Shown: positions 33,674 to 40,383 of the stretch, one piece after another
Layout: each line of letters opens with the position of its first letter
Numbering within the stretch: position 1 is the first letter of the stretch
Source: CAZRVH01 sp964603635
GTDB lineage: Bacteria > Patescibacteriota > Gracilibacteria > Peribacterales > Peribacteraceae
Length of the DNA: 47,858 nt
Direction: 5' to 3'
Assembly (NCBI GenBank): GCA_964603635.1
Contig: CAZRVH010000007.1
Coordinates: 1 to 47,858, forward strand
Made by a program: the position numbers and the translations under genes
The notes under the pieces: generated by a model
What the model saw: only the letters and a program-made list of their open reading frames with translations
Database searches by the model: none
Told to the model about the DNA's origin: nothing

Positions 33674-34635
33674 CAGCGCAGGCCCACGGCGGAATACACC
33701 TTGCCGAGGGTCTCGTCCGCGATCGCCCTCGCCTTCTTCGACCCATCGGCGGCGATCTCGGCCAGCTTCTTCGGATCCTTCGCCAACTCCTCGCGCTTCG
33801 CACGCATGGGAGACACGTGCTCGGTGACGGACGCGAGCAGCTTCTTCTTCGCCTCACCATACGGAAGCCCGTTCTTATACTCGTCGGCCAACGCCTTCTT
33901 GTCCGCATCGGACAGGAAAAGCGAATGGATCTGGAAGATCGGCGATGTCTCCGGGTCCTTCGGATCATTCATACCCTTGGAATCCGTCACGATGCCCATG
34001 ATCGCCTTCTTCACTGCGGCCTCGTCGCCGAAGAGCGGAATCGTATTGCCGTAGCTCTTGCTCATCTTCTGGCCGTCCGTACCCGGCACCACCGCCACAT
34101 CCTTCGCGATCTTCGGCTCCGGAACCGTGAGCGTATCGCCGAACGCATGGTTGAACTTGTCCGCCAGGTCGCGGGCGATCTCCACGTGCTGCTTCTGGTC
34201 CTGCCCGATGGGCACGATGTCCGCGTTATAGAGCAGGATGTCGGCCGCCATAAGGACCGGATACGTGAAGAGACCGGCCGAAGCGGCGATCCCCTTCTGC
34301 ACCTTGTCCTTGTAACTCACGGCGCGCTCCAGCAAGCCCATGGGCGTCAGCGTGGAAAGTATCCACATGAGCTCCGTATGGGCGGGCACGTCGGACTGGT
34401 AGAACATGATTGCCTTGTCCGGATCGAAACCGCAGGCGAGGTAATCCAAAAGGATATCCTGCCGGAGCTTCTTCAGCTCATCTTTGTTCTGGACCGTCGT
34501 GAGTGCGTGTAGATCCGCGATGAAGAACACGTTCTCGTCCGCCTTTCCGATCATCTCCAGGTTCGGCCTGATGGACCCGAAGTAATTTCCCAAGTGGAGT
34601 TGGCCGGAGGGTTGGATACCGGAGAGAACACGCAT
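33673..34635 (-). CDS. trpS: tryptophanyl-tRNA synthetase
   Basis: A 320-residue class Ic synthetase that charges tRNA-Trp. Motifs: SGIQPSGQLHLGNYFGSI (HIGH-type HLGN), FFIADLHALTT, AADILLYNADIVPIGQDQKQHVEIARDLA, and the KMSKS loop (TDGQKMSKSYGNTIPL). Length is standard. The start ATG at 34635 lies exactly six bases after TATCCT (34642-34647 on this strand), predicting a leaderless mRNA; longer in-frame starts would cross the promoter and the repeat. Upstream lies a degenerate TGTCATGGTGAGC-type repeat and a CCCTCTCC palindromic element. Confidence 0.95.
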   Translation of the reverse strand: MRVLSGIQPSGQLHLGNYFGSIRPNLEMIGKADENVFFIADLHALTTVQNKDELKKLRQDILLDYLACGFDPDKAIMFYQSDVPAHTELMWILSTLTPMGLLERAVSYKDKVQKGIAASAGLFTYPVLMAADILLYNADIVPIGQDQKQHVEIARDLADKFNHAFGDTLTVPEPKIAKDVAVVPGTDGQKMSKSYGNTIPLFGDEAAVKKAIMGIVTDSKGMNDPKDPETSPIFQIHSLFLSDADKKALADEYKNGLPYGEAKKKLLASVTEHVSPMRAKREELAKDPKKLAEIAADGSKKARAIADETLGKVYSAVGLR

Positions 34636-34641
34636 GGCGAG

Positions 34642-34671
34642 AGGATACACGGTCACAGTAAGCTCGTCGAA
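34642..34671 (-). promoter_or_regulatory. trpS promoter, leaderless
   Basis: TATCCT, read on the minus strand at 34647-34642, ends six bases before the ATG. TTCGAC 18 bases further upstream (34671-34666) is a possible -35 and lies within the dispersed repeat. Confidence 0.55.
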
Positions 34672-34676
34672 CCCTT
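34651..34676 (+). repeat. degenerate dispersed repeat
   Basis: GTCACAGTAAGC then GTCGAACC resembles the TGTCATGGTGAGC element with several changes. It directly abuts the CCCTCTCC element. Confidence 0.45.
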
Positions 34677-34679
34677 CAT

Positions 34680-34776
34680 CCTCACCCCGACCCTCTCCGC
34701 AAGGCGGAGAGGGAGGCAAGGCATATTTCGAAATTGGGCATCCCCTCTCCTTATCAAGGAGAGGGTTAGGGAGAGG
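34680..34776. repeat. CCCTCTCC-type composite palindromic element, copy A
   Basis: CCTCACCCCGACCCTCTCCG-caa-GGCGGAGAGGG opens and CCCCTCTCCTT-atc-AAGGAGAGGGTTAGGG closes this 97-bp unit, with an unrelated 20-bp centre. Each end is a hairpin and the ends are inverted to each other, as in REP/MITE-like elements. Copy B is 45649-45745 and has the same length. Confidence 0.75.
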
Positions 34777-34788
34777 TCAAAAAGAAGA

Positions 34789-35466
34789 TCACCGCCTCTC
34801 CCTCAACTTACCCAACACGCTCTCGAACGCCGCCGGTACGTCCGCGCTCACCTTGATGATCTGTCCCGTGATGGGATGCGGGAACTCCAGGCTGTACGCA
34901 TGCAGGAAGAAGCGGCTGTAGTGGAAGTTCTTCTTGAAAGCGCGGTCTTTCTTTTCGTCGCCGTACAAAGGGTCCAGCAGAAGCGGGTGCCCGATATGCT
35001 TCATATGTTGGCGGATCTGGTGCTTGCGGCCGGTATCGATGTCCACCGCGACGTACGTTGCGTGTTGGAACGCTTCCAGCACGCGGTAGTGCGATACGGC
35101 ATCCACCAGCATGTCGTTCGTGCGGGCCTTCAGTTTATACTCGATCGTTCCCTGCCGGCGTTCGATGTGGCCGGCGACGAGCGCATGATACGTCTTCTTC
35201 CATCCCTTGAAGTTGCGCTCGCGGATCCTGGCAACTGCATCGGCCGTGAGGGCGAACACGATGACGCCCGAGGTACCGAAGTCCAGGCGGTGCACGACGC
35301 GCAGGCCCGGGTTGGTTTTTTTGAGGAAGTCGAAGAGCGGCTGCTTGCCCTTTCCTCCCGCGGCCACCACCAGCTCTCCGGCCAGCTTGTTCACGACGAG
35401 CAAATGCTCGTCTTTGTACAGGACGCGGCCGGGGTTGATTTCCTTCACGTGCTTCACCTTGGGCAT
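34789..35466 (-). CDS. RluA-family RNA pseudouridine synthase
   Basis: A 225-residue enzyme that turns specific uridines in rRNA or tRNA to pseudouridine. The catalytic motif is VVHRLDFGTSGVIVFAL with Asp62 as nucleophile; DIDTGRKHQIRQHMKHIGHPLLLDPLYG is the second conserved block. No N-terminal S4 domain is present, so it is the short RluA/TruC form and the target base cannot be named. The ATG at 35466 lies exactly six bases after TATCCT, predicting a leaderless mRNA. The -35-like ATGACA (35500-35495) belongs to a dispersed repeat. Confidence 0.9.
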   Translation of the reverse strand: MPKVKHVKEINPGRVLYKDEHLLVVNKLAGELVVAAGGKGKQPLFDFLKKTNPGLRVVHRLDFGTSGVIVFALTADAVARIRERNFKGWKKTYHALVAGHIERRQGTIEYKLKARTNDMLVDAVSHYRVLEAFQHATYVAVDIDTGRKHQIRQHMKHIGHPLLLDPLYGDEKKDRAFKKNFHYSRFFLHAYSLEFPHPITGQIIKVSADVPAAFESVLGKLRERR

Positions 35467-35472
35467 GGGCTT

Positions 35473-35500
35473 AGGATACAGAAAAACCTCTATTTGTCAT
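35473..35500 (-). promoter_or_regulatory. RluA-type gene promoter with a repeat-borne -35
   Basis: ATGACA (35500-35495), a 16-bp spacer and TATCCT (35478-35473) precede ATG 35466 by six bases. The -35 is the reverse complement of the TGTCAT end of the dispersed repeat. Confidence 0.6.
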
Positions 35501-35541
35501 GGTGAGCTATGTCATCCTGAGCCCGCCGAAGGGCGAACCAC
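35495..35541 (+). repeat. dispersed TGTCATGGTGAGC-type repeat
   Basis: TGTCATGGTGAGC is followed by a second GTCATCCTGAGC and GGGCGAACCA. The two-module form is also found at 42538-42605. Confidence 0.65.
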
Positions 35542-35617
35542 AGAAAAAAGGCCTGTTTGCATACGAGATGCAACCAGGCCAAAAGGTTCAAACGATCGGT
35601 TCTACGGGTTTGTACGC

Positions 35618-36274
35618 CTACGAGGCGGGAGCCGCCGCCGGCTCCATGTACCCCGAGGGGGTATGTGGATCCAAGCGACGCCACTTGCGCCGTTCGCCGT
35701 CGGCCTCTTCGATGAGATAGAGGTTGTCGTCGGAGGCGAAGATGCCTTCGGTCGGCTCCGGTACGCCGTTCGGTCCGCGTTCGGGCTCTTCGAGGATCGA
35801 GAGGCCGTCGAAGACCATGCGACCGGTGCGGCCAAGGCGGCCTTCCGGACCGACGAGCTTAAGCGGGATGTCGCGCTCGCCTTCGAACTGCTCGGCCAAG
35901 CCGTGGCAATCCTTCGCGAGGCGGCGGGCGACACCGGCTTTCAACTCTTCCTTCGTCACGTACAGGTGCATCTGCGCCTCGCTTGTGGCAACCAATTCAC
36001 CGCCACTCGGGATGCAGACGTAAGCCACCGCCGTATCGAAGGACTTAGGGCCTTCGAAGTCATGCGGCGGACCGAGTCGTTCGATCACGTCAACCTCGAC
36101 GCCGGTCTCCTCCAACACTTCACGCATGAGAGCGTCGACGTCGTCTTGGCCATCGGTGCCGCCGCCAGGAAGATTCCAACCTTTCCCATCTGCACGGAGG
36201 GAAATCAGGATACTCTTCTGTTCGGCAGCGGTAATGATAGCAAACACGCCACGCGTTTTGGGCTTCTCGGACAC
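35618..36274 (-). CDS. Nudix hydrolase with C-terminal extension
   Basis: A 218-residue protein. Residues about 8-130 form the Nudix fold, with NLPGGGTDGQDDVDALMREVLEETGVEV; REVLEETG is intact, but the first Glu of the canonical box is Gln. Residues about 130-218 are an uncommon tail rich in Pro, Glu and Gly (ILEEPERGPNGVPEPTEG, IEEADGERRKWRRLDPHTP). Start: GTG 36274 has AAGGAG five bases upstream, one of the two clear Shine-Dalgarno sites in the window, so I prefer it to an in-frame ATG at 36301. A TGCCTT-ATA-AAGGCA hairpin stands just before that site and may control access. The substrate is unknown. Confidence 0.8.
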   Translation of the reverse strand: MSEKPKTRGVFAIITAAEQKSILISLRADGKGWNLPGGGTDGQDDVDALMREVLEETGVEVDVIERLGPPHDFEGPKSFDTAVAYVCIPSGGELVATSEAQMHLYVTKEELKAGVARRLAKDCHGLAEQFEGERDIPLKLVGPEGRLGRTGRMVFDGLSILEEPERGPNGVPEPTEGIFASDDNLYLIEEADGERRKWRRLDPHTPSGYMEPAAAPAS

Positions 36275-36302
36275 AGGAACTCCTTTGCCTTTATAAGGCA
36301 CT
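36275..36302 (-). promoter_or_regulatory. Shine-Dalgarno and adjacent hairpin of the Nudix gene
   Basis: AAGGAG (minus strand, 36285-36280) precedes GTG 36274. Immediately upstream TGCCTT-ATA-AAGGCA forms a six-base stem; its CCTT could instead pair with the AAGG of the ribosome site. Confidence 0.55.
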
Positions 36303-36423
36303 AATTATGTAGAACCGACGCTTTCCAATGATCAACCATGCCTCCAAGGCCATGGTATGTTGAAATTATAGTATAATTTAAATTTTTGTCAATTATACAA
36401 ATAGCATGGAATAGCTATTTCTC
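36303..36423. other. AT-rich spacer with a hairpin
   Basis: ACCATGCCT and AGGCCATGGT (about 36336-36356) can form a hairpin. The following 36360-36400 is strongly AT-rich (ATAGTATAATTTAAATTTTTG). I see no gene; it may hold promoters for either side or a terminator of the small membrane ORF. Confidence 0.35.
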
Positions 36424-36540
36424 TCACTTTTTCTTCTTTTTGCCGCCCTTTTTCTTGCCCCCTCCCCCTCCCGAGCCCCCTCCCATGCCCATCACAAAAA
36501 AGAGGAATGCGACCGAAAAGATGGTGAGGAGGGTTTCCAT
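36424..36540 (-). CDS. 38-residue membrane protein with Gly-Lys tail
   Basis: The protein begins METLLTIFSVAFLFFVMGMG, one membrane helix, then a run of Gly/Ser and a Lys tail (GGGGGKKKGGKKKKK). The basic tail should sit in the cytoplasm and could touch nucleic acid or acidic lipid. Support beyond its shape: TAGCAT preceded by TG ends exactly six bases before the ATG, the same leaderless geometry as trpS and the RluA-type gene. It resembles no family I can name. The low-complexity tail could also arise by chance from a GC-biased run, so confidence is moderate. Confidence 0.6.
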   Translation of the reverse strand: METLLTIFSVAFLFFVMGMGGGSGGGGGKKKGGKKKKK

Positions 36541-36618
36541 AGCGCGATGCTACATGTTTTAAGCAGGATTCGAAATGAATGGCAAACCTAAAGCAAATGG
36601 CTATACTACGGCGCACCT

Positions 36619-36695
36619 GGACGATTAGCTCAGCTGGTTAGAGCGTTCGATTCACATTCGAAAGGTCCCCGGTTCGAGTCCGGGATCGTCCACCA
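36619..36695 (+). tRNA. tRNA-Val (CAC anticodon)
   Basis: The full cloverleaf fits: acceptor GGACGAT with ATCGTCC, D-arm GCTC/GAGC, anticodon stem TTCGA/TCGAA around TTCACAT (anticodon CAC, reading GTG), five-base variable loop, and T-arm CCCGG-TTCGAGT-CCGGG. The discriminator is A and CCA is encoded. A TATACT at 36602-36607 gives a promoter with a short 5' leader. Confidence 0.95.
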
Positions 36696-36703
36696 TCATC
36701 ACC

Positions 36704-37288
36704 TTACTTCCGGAACTCCGGATCGCTGTCGATACGGCTTTCTTCGGGGAGCACCTGGTTCTGGTACTTGCTGTTAGGCTTCTTGTGGTACGGAACGTCG
36801 GCGGGGCTGGACATCTGCTGGAACGCGAGCTGGCAAATGCGCATGCCCGGATACAAGGCGACCGGCATGCGGTTGAGGTTGCTGATTTCGAGCGTCACCG
36901 TTCCCGAGAAACCCGGGTCGATGAATCCGGCCGTGGAGTGGACGATGATGCCGAGGCGCCCCAGCGAGCTGCGGCCTTCCACGCGGACCACCAAGTCATC
37001 CGGCACGCTGACGGATTCAACCGTGACACCCAGGACGAATTCTCCCGGCTGCACGATGAACGCATCCCCCTCCGGAACGACGATGGTGCGGCTGTTTCCC
37101 ACGAAGGTTTCCGGCTTCTTCGGATCGAGCATGGCGAACTTGCTGTGTTCGTACAGCTTGAAGGAGTTGCCGAGGTGCAAATCCATGCTGGACGCGAAGA
37201 TGTGCATGTCCTCCAGCGGCTGCTCGGGGGAAATCTTCACGCGGCCGGACGCGATGGCGGCCTTGATGTCTCGATCGGAAAGAATCAT
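36704..37288 (-). CDS. dcd: dCTP deaminase (Dcd/Dut family)
   Basis: A 194-residue trimeric enzyme that deaminates dCTP to dUTP for thymidylate synthesis, or in the bifunctional form also cleaves to dUMP. It starts MILSDRDIKAAIASGRVKI, as in Dcd, and carries VEGRSSLGRLGIIVHSTAGFIDPGFSGTVTLEISN with the catalytic Glu in TLEISN and the RSS and TAGFIDPGF loops. The C-terminus (YQNQVLPEESRI) closes over substrate. The start is set by homology; longer upstream codons are AT-rich non-coding. It lies eight bases after the tRNA-Val on the opposite strand. Confidence 0.93.
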   Translation of the reverse strand: MILSDRDIKAAIASGRVKISPEQPLEDMHIFASSMDLHLGNSFKLYEHSKFAMLDPKKPETFVGNSRTIVVPEGDAFIVQPGEFVLGVTVESVSVPDDLVVRVEGRSSLGRLGIIVHSTAGFIDPGFSGTVTLEISNLNRMPVALYPGMRICQLAFQQMSSPADVPYHKKPNSKYQNQVLPEESRIDSDPEFRK

Positions 37289-37358
37289 GGGTGTGTCGGA
37301 AAGTGTGCGCAGGATAATCGACGGCTGACAAAACGCCAACCACGCTTGAGCACCGGTA

Positions 37359-37415
37359 TTGCACAGCGTGCAATATATAGTATTCAAAAAATAATAAGAC
37401 ACTACATGTAGTGTC
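37359..37415. promoter_or_regulatory. two palindromes in the divergent region upstream of dcd
   Basis: TTGCAC-agc-GTGCAA (37359-37373) and the perfect 18-bp palindrome GACACTACATGTAGTGTC (37398-37415) flank an AT-rich promoter-like stretch (ATATATAGTATTC). They are operator candidates for dcd or for the divergent 516-residue gene. Confidence 0.5.
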
Positions 37416-37460
37416 CATGGCACTTGTTCTTTTCACGACGCGACTGCACACTCTGCTCCC

Positions 37461-39011
37461 ATGTCGAACGCATCGACCCTCGGCCGGCACCAGGAAGCAG
37501 GCGGCGAAACGGATGACGCTGCCGCGGCACTGCAAGCAAAGGAAAAGGAGCGTGAAACGCTGGCGATCATCGACGGATGCATCGACGAATGCAGGACGCT
37601 GTTGCAGGATCCGCTGATGTCCGCCGCAACGCGCGGGGAATACGAACGCATGTTCCAGGACCTGCGTACGGACTTGAAGGTGGAATGGGCGCAAGGCACC
37701 GCCGCGCTCATCGGGCAAACCATCGCGCGTGCGCGCCGGGACAGGGAGCAGATGTTGGCGCGGGCGCAGGAAAACCGCCGCGATGCACTCTTTGTTTCAA
37801 GCGATTTGCAGGAACTGGACGAGTGGTTCCTGCACTCCGACCTGATGGATTTGGACCGCACCGTCTCATGGGAAGCGCGCGTGGAGACATTCCTGCAAAA
37901 ACACGCCGTGATCGCGAGGCGCCGCGCCGCGTTGATGGCGAAAGGCGCGGGTTTGGAGGAGGCGGATGCACGGGAAATAGCCGCGCTGCGCGACGAAAAG
38001 ACATTCCTGGCGCTGTCCGTACAGGAACGGACGAACCTTCTCGACAGGCTGGAAGCCATGGATCTGGCCGCGATGGCCGGGAAAAGGCAGCTGTACGTAA
38101 AAACGGACGCGATGCTGCGCGAGGCAAGCACGGGGGAAGGGCGATATGTGCATCCTGCCGCGACCGGCTCCCTTTTGAGGCAAATGATGGCATCGCGAAC
38201 GCCCGAACGCTTCCGGGAGGCGTCCATCGTCCCCTCCCTGAACGCATGCAAGGATACCAGAAGCGGCTTCGACGCCTTCGCGCAGCGGCTGGCAACAATG
38301 GATACGCCGCCTATCGCGATACCCGTACTGGATACCTTCCTGCAATGGAGCGCGCCGAAGAGGCGTTCGTTCATCGCCGAGGGCGAACGGCGGGCACGTT
38401 CGGCGGACGAGGCGGCATCGCGAACCGAAGGGCTGACACACGCCAAGATGTTGGCGGACACATGCATGCGCCGGGAGGATTGGGACAAGGCGGAAGCATT
38501 GCTGGACCGCGCGCTCCGCACCTTTCCGGATGACGGGGACCTGCGCGTGATGCGGGCATACCTGGATGACCACCGGGAGAACGCCGAAACGGAGCGCAGG
38601 GAAGGCGAGATGCGGCGGATGTCCGGGGAAATCGACGCCATGATCGCGGCGGCACCGCCCGAATTGCGCACGATGTACGTCGCGATGGCCATGCAGGGGC
38701 CCGAGACATTCCTCGGGTTCGCCGCGGCGATGGAAAGGGGGGTGCAACGGAAGCAAAAAGGCATGCCGCCGTTGATGACGATGCGGGACAATGCGCCGTC
38801 CGCGGAGGAAGTCATCGAACGCGACGAAACGCCGGACGGCCAGCGGGCCGCCGCGCAGGAAATCCTTGGACGGAGCCCGACGGAGGGCGTGCTCATCGTG
38901 GATTCCCTGACGCAGGACGCAGTGGGACGCGTACGCCAAACCAACGACGCGCTGCTGGAAAGACTGAGGTTCTTGCACGCAAATCACTCCGCCTACGGCA
39001 TGGCCGCCTGA
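37461..39011 (+). CDS. large helical cytoplasmic protein of unknown function
   Basis: A 516-residue protein, highly charged and almost wholly helical, without signal peptide or membrane segment. Residues about 330-375 (LADTCMRREDWDKAEALLDRALRTFPDDGDLRVMRAYL) look like a TPR-type helix pair. Long Arg/Glu/Ala stretches elsewhere suggest coiled coils. No catalytic motif is seen. A weak CACACT preceded by TG (37445-37452) stands in near-leaderless position. A long antisense frame exists but is Ser/Arg-rich and unlike a protein. A DM13 lipoprotein gene follows after 40 bp with its own promoter. Function not assigned. Confidence 0.7.
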   Translation: MSNASTLGRHQEAGGETDDAAAALQAKEKERETLAIIDGCIDECRTLLQDPLMSAATRGEYERMFQDLRTDLKVEWAQGTAALIGQTIARARRDREQMLARAQENRRDALFVSSDLQELDEWFLHSDLMDLDRTVSWEARVETFLQKHAVIARRRAALMAKGAGLEEADAREIAALRDEKTFLALSVQERTNLLDRLEAMDLAAMAGKRQLYVKTDAMLREASTGEGRYVHPAATGSLLRQMMASRTPERFREASIVPSLNACKDTRSGFDAFAQRLATMDTPPIAIPVLDTFLQWSAPKRRSFIAEGERRARSADEAASRTEGLTHAKMLADTCMRREDWDKAEALLDRALRTFPDDGDLRVMRAYLDDHRENAETERREGEMRRMSGEIDAMIAAAPPELRTMYVAMAMQGPETFLGFAAAMERGVQRKQKGMPPLMTMRDNAPSAEEVIERDETPDGQRAAAQEILGRSPTEGVLIVDSLTQDAVGRVRQTNDALLERLRFLHANHSAYGMAA

Positions 39012-39051
39012 GGATTGCATGCGTGGCGGGTTCTTCTACAATGGAAAGCCT

Positions 39052-39648
39052 ATGAAAACCCCCTCGTTCGCATTGGCCCTCGCTTTCGTATCCATCGCCC
39101 TGGCAGGGTGCTCCTCCCCCGTGTCCGACAACCAAGCGGACCTCCTGAAAAACCCGCTCTACGCGCGGTACTACTACCAAGACCAGGCCGACATGATGGC
39201 GAATTACGATATCCAGAACGACCCCATCCTGCAGGACTCCGAGAAGAAAGGCGTCATCGAAAGCGTTCGGATGCGCGCGTTGGAACATTTGAAAAACGCC
39301 AATGCGAAGATCAACGCAAGTCGTCGCGGCGGCTTCATGAGCGATACGGATTACGCGTCAGGCAACGCCATCCTGACGGATCAGGCGCTGTACTTCGGTC
39401 AGGATTTCAACACCCTGCCCGGACCGGAGACGTACGTTTACGCATCCATGCTCCTGGACCCGCGCGACGGAAGCGGGACGATCCTCTTCCCCGACGAATC
39501 CGCCGTGAACCTGGGATTACTCAAATCCCCGTACGGCGCCCAGTCCTATGCCCTGCCGACGGACAAGGAAAAAGAGGCGTTCCGCACCGTGGTCCTTTGG
39601 GACAAACGGCTGGAACGCCTGATGGGATTCGCGCAGCTGTCGCAGTGA
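39052..39648 (+). CDS. DM13-domain lipoprotein
   Basis: A 198-residue protein with a lipoprotein signal (SIALAGC) and a C-terminal DM13 domain (about residues 105-198): SGNAILTDQALYFGQDFNTLPGPETYVYAS, then LLKSPYGAQSYALP and EAFRTVVLWDKRLERLMGFAQL. DM13 is proposed to carry redox-active Cys; here the usual Cys after the VV-x-W strand is replaced by Asp (LWDKR), so electron transfer by thiol is unlikely at that site. A start 33 bases earlier is possible, but TACAAT (39037-39042) and the lipobox favour 39052. Its stop TGA is directly followed by the convergent dsbA-like stop with no base between. Confidence 0.82.
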   Translation: MKTPSFALALAFVSIALAGCSSPVSDNQADLLKNPLYARYYYQDQADMMANYDIQNDPILQDSEKKGVIESVRMRALEHLKNANAKINASRRGGFMSDTDYASGNAILTDQALYFGQDFNTLPGPETYVYASMLLDPRDGSGTILFPDESAVNLGLLKSPYGAQSYALPTDKEKEAFRTVVLWDKRLERLMGFAQLSQ

Positions 39649-40245
39649 TCAGAGGCGGGTGCCGATCCCCTTCTTTGCCTCGTCGATCGCGGCGCTGATG
39701 GCGTCCACCGTGCTTTCGACTTTCTTGCCGTTCACGAGGAACGTGGGGGTTCCGCCGACTCCGAGCTCCTTGCCTGCATCATACTCGGCCTGGATGGCGG
39801 GACGCTTGATGTGGGATTTGACGCAACGCGAGAACAGATCCACGTCGAGTCCGAGCTGGGTTGCCCATTCGTTCAGCGCATTCGGGGAAAGCGTGGTCTG
39901 GTTCGTGAACACGAGGTCGGTGAATTCCCAGAACTTGCCCTGGTCGGCGGCGCACTCGCTGGCTTCGGCCGCGATCATGGCGTACGGGTGGATGGCCTGA
40001 AGAGGAAATTGCGCGAATTCAAAAGCGATCTGCTTGCCGTACTTGGCAATGAGCGGCTTCACGATGCGTTCCTGCGCCCCGGCACAGGAAGGACACTGAA
40101 AGTCTCCGTATTCCGTGACGGTGACGGATGCGTTGGCGTCGGTGGACGGATGAACCGTGCGGGACGATTCCGCGGAAATGCCGGTCGTGTCGACGCAAGC
40201 GCTTAGGAGTAGGGTGAGGAGTAGGGGCTGGAAAAACTTTTTCAT
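39649..40245 (-). CDS. DsbA/thioredoxin-like lipoprotein
   Basis: A 198-residue protein with signal MKKFFQPLLLTLLLSAC (Cys17 lipobox) and a DsbA-type thioredoxin fold: YGDFQCPSCAGAQERIVKPL with active-site Cys51 and Cys54, the inserted helical domain (FTNQTTLSPNALNEWATQLGLD), and the cis-Pro loop GVGGTPTFLVNGKKV. It should make or shuffle disulphides outside the membrane, a possible partner for Cys-bearing secreted proteins such as 31119-31904. The leucines of its signal are coded by CTA/CTC in a repeat-like run, described under findings. Convergent with the DM13 gene with zero spacing. Confidence 0.9.
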   Translation of the reverse strand: MKKFFQPLLLTLLLSACVDTTGISAESSRTVHPSTDANASVTVTEYGDFQCPSCAGAQERIVKPLIAKYGKQIAFEFAQFPLQAIHPYAMIAAEASECAADQGKFWEFTDLVFTNQTTLSPNALNEWATQLGLDVDLFSRCVKSHIKRPAIQAEYDAGKELGVGGTPTFLVNGKKVESTVDAISAAIDEAKKGIGTRL

Positions 40246-40383
40246 AAGGGACTTCGTTGAAGAATAAAGTGCCTGCATTCTAGGCGAAGCATGTAGTCTA
40301 GTACATGGACTTTAAGGTTGCATTAAGAAGAATCAGATAAAAACCTAGCCCTACTCCTACTCCTAACCCTATACTCAAACTCC

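Noticed and set aside
37433..38944. 503-codon open frame antisense to the helical protein gene
   Set aside because: It is Ser/Arg-rich with no fold-like pattern. The plus-strand frame has balanced helical composition, a promoter-like element and sensible neighbours.
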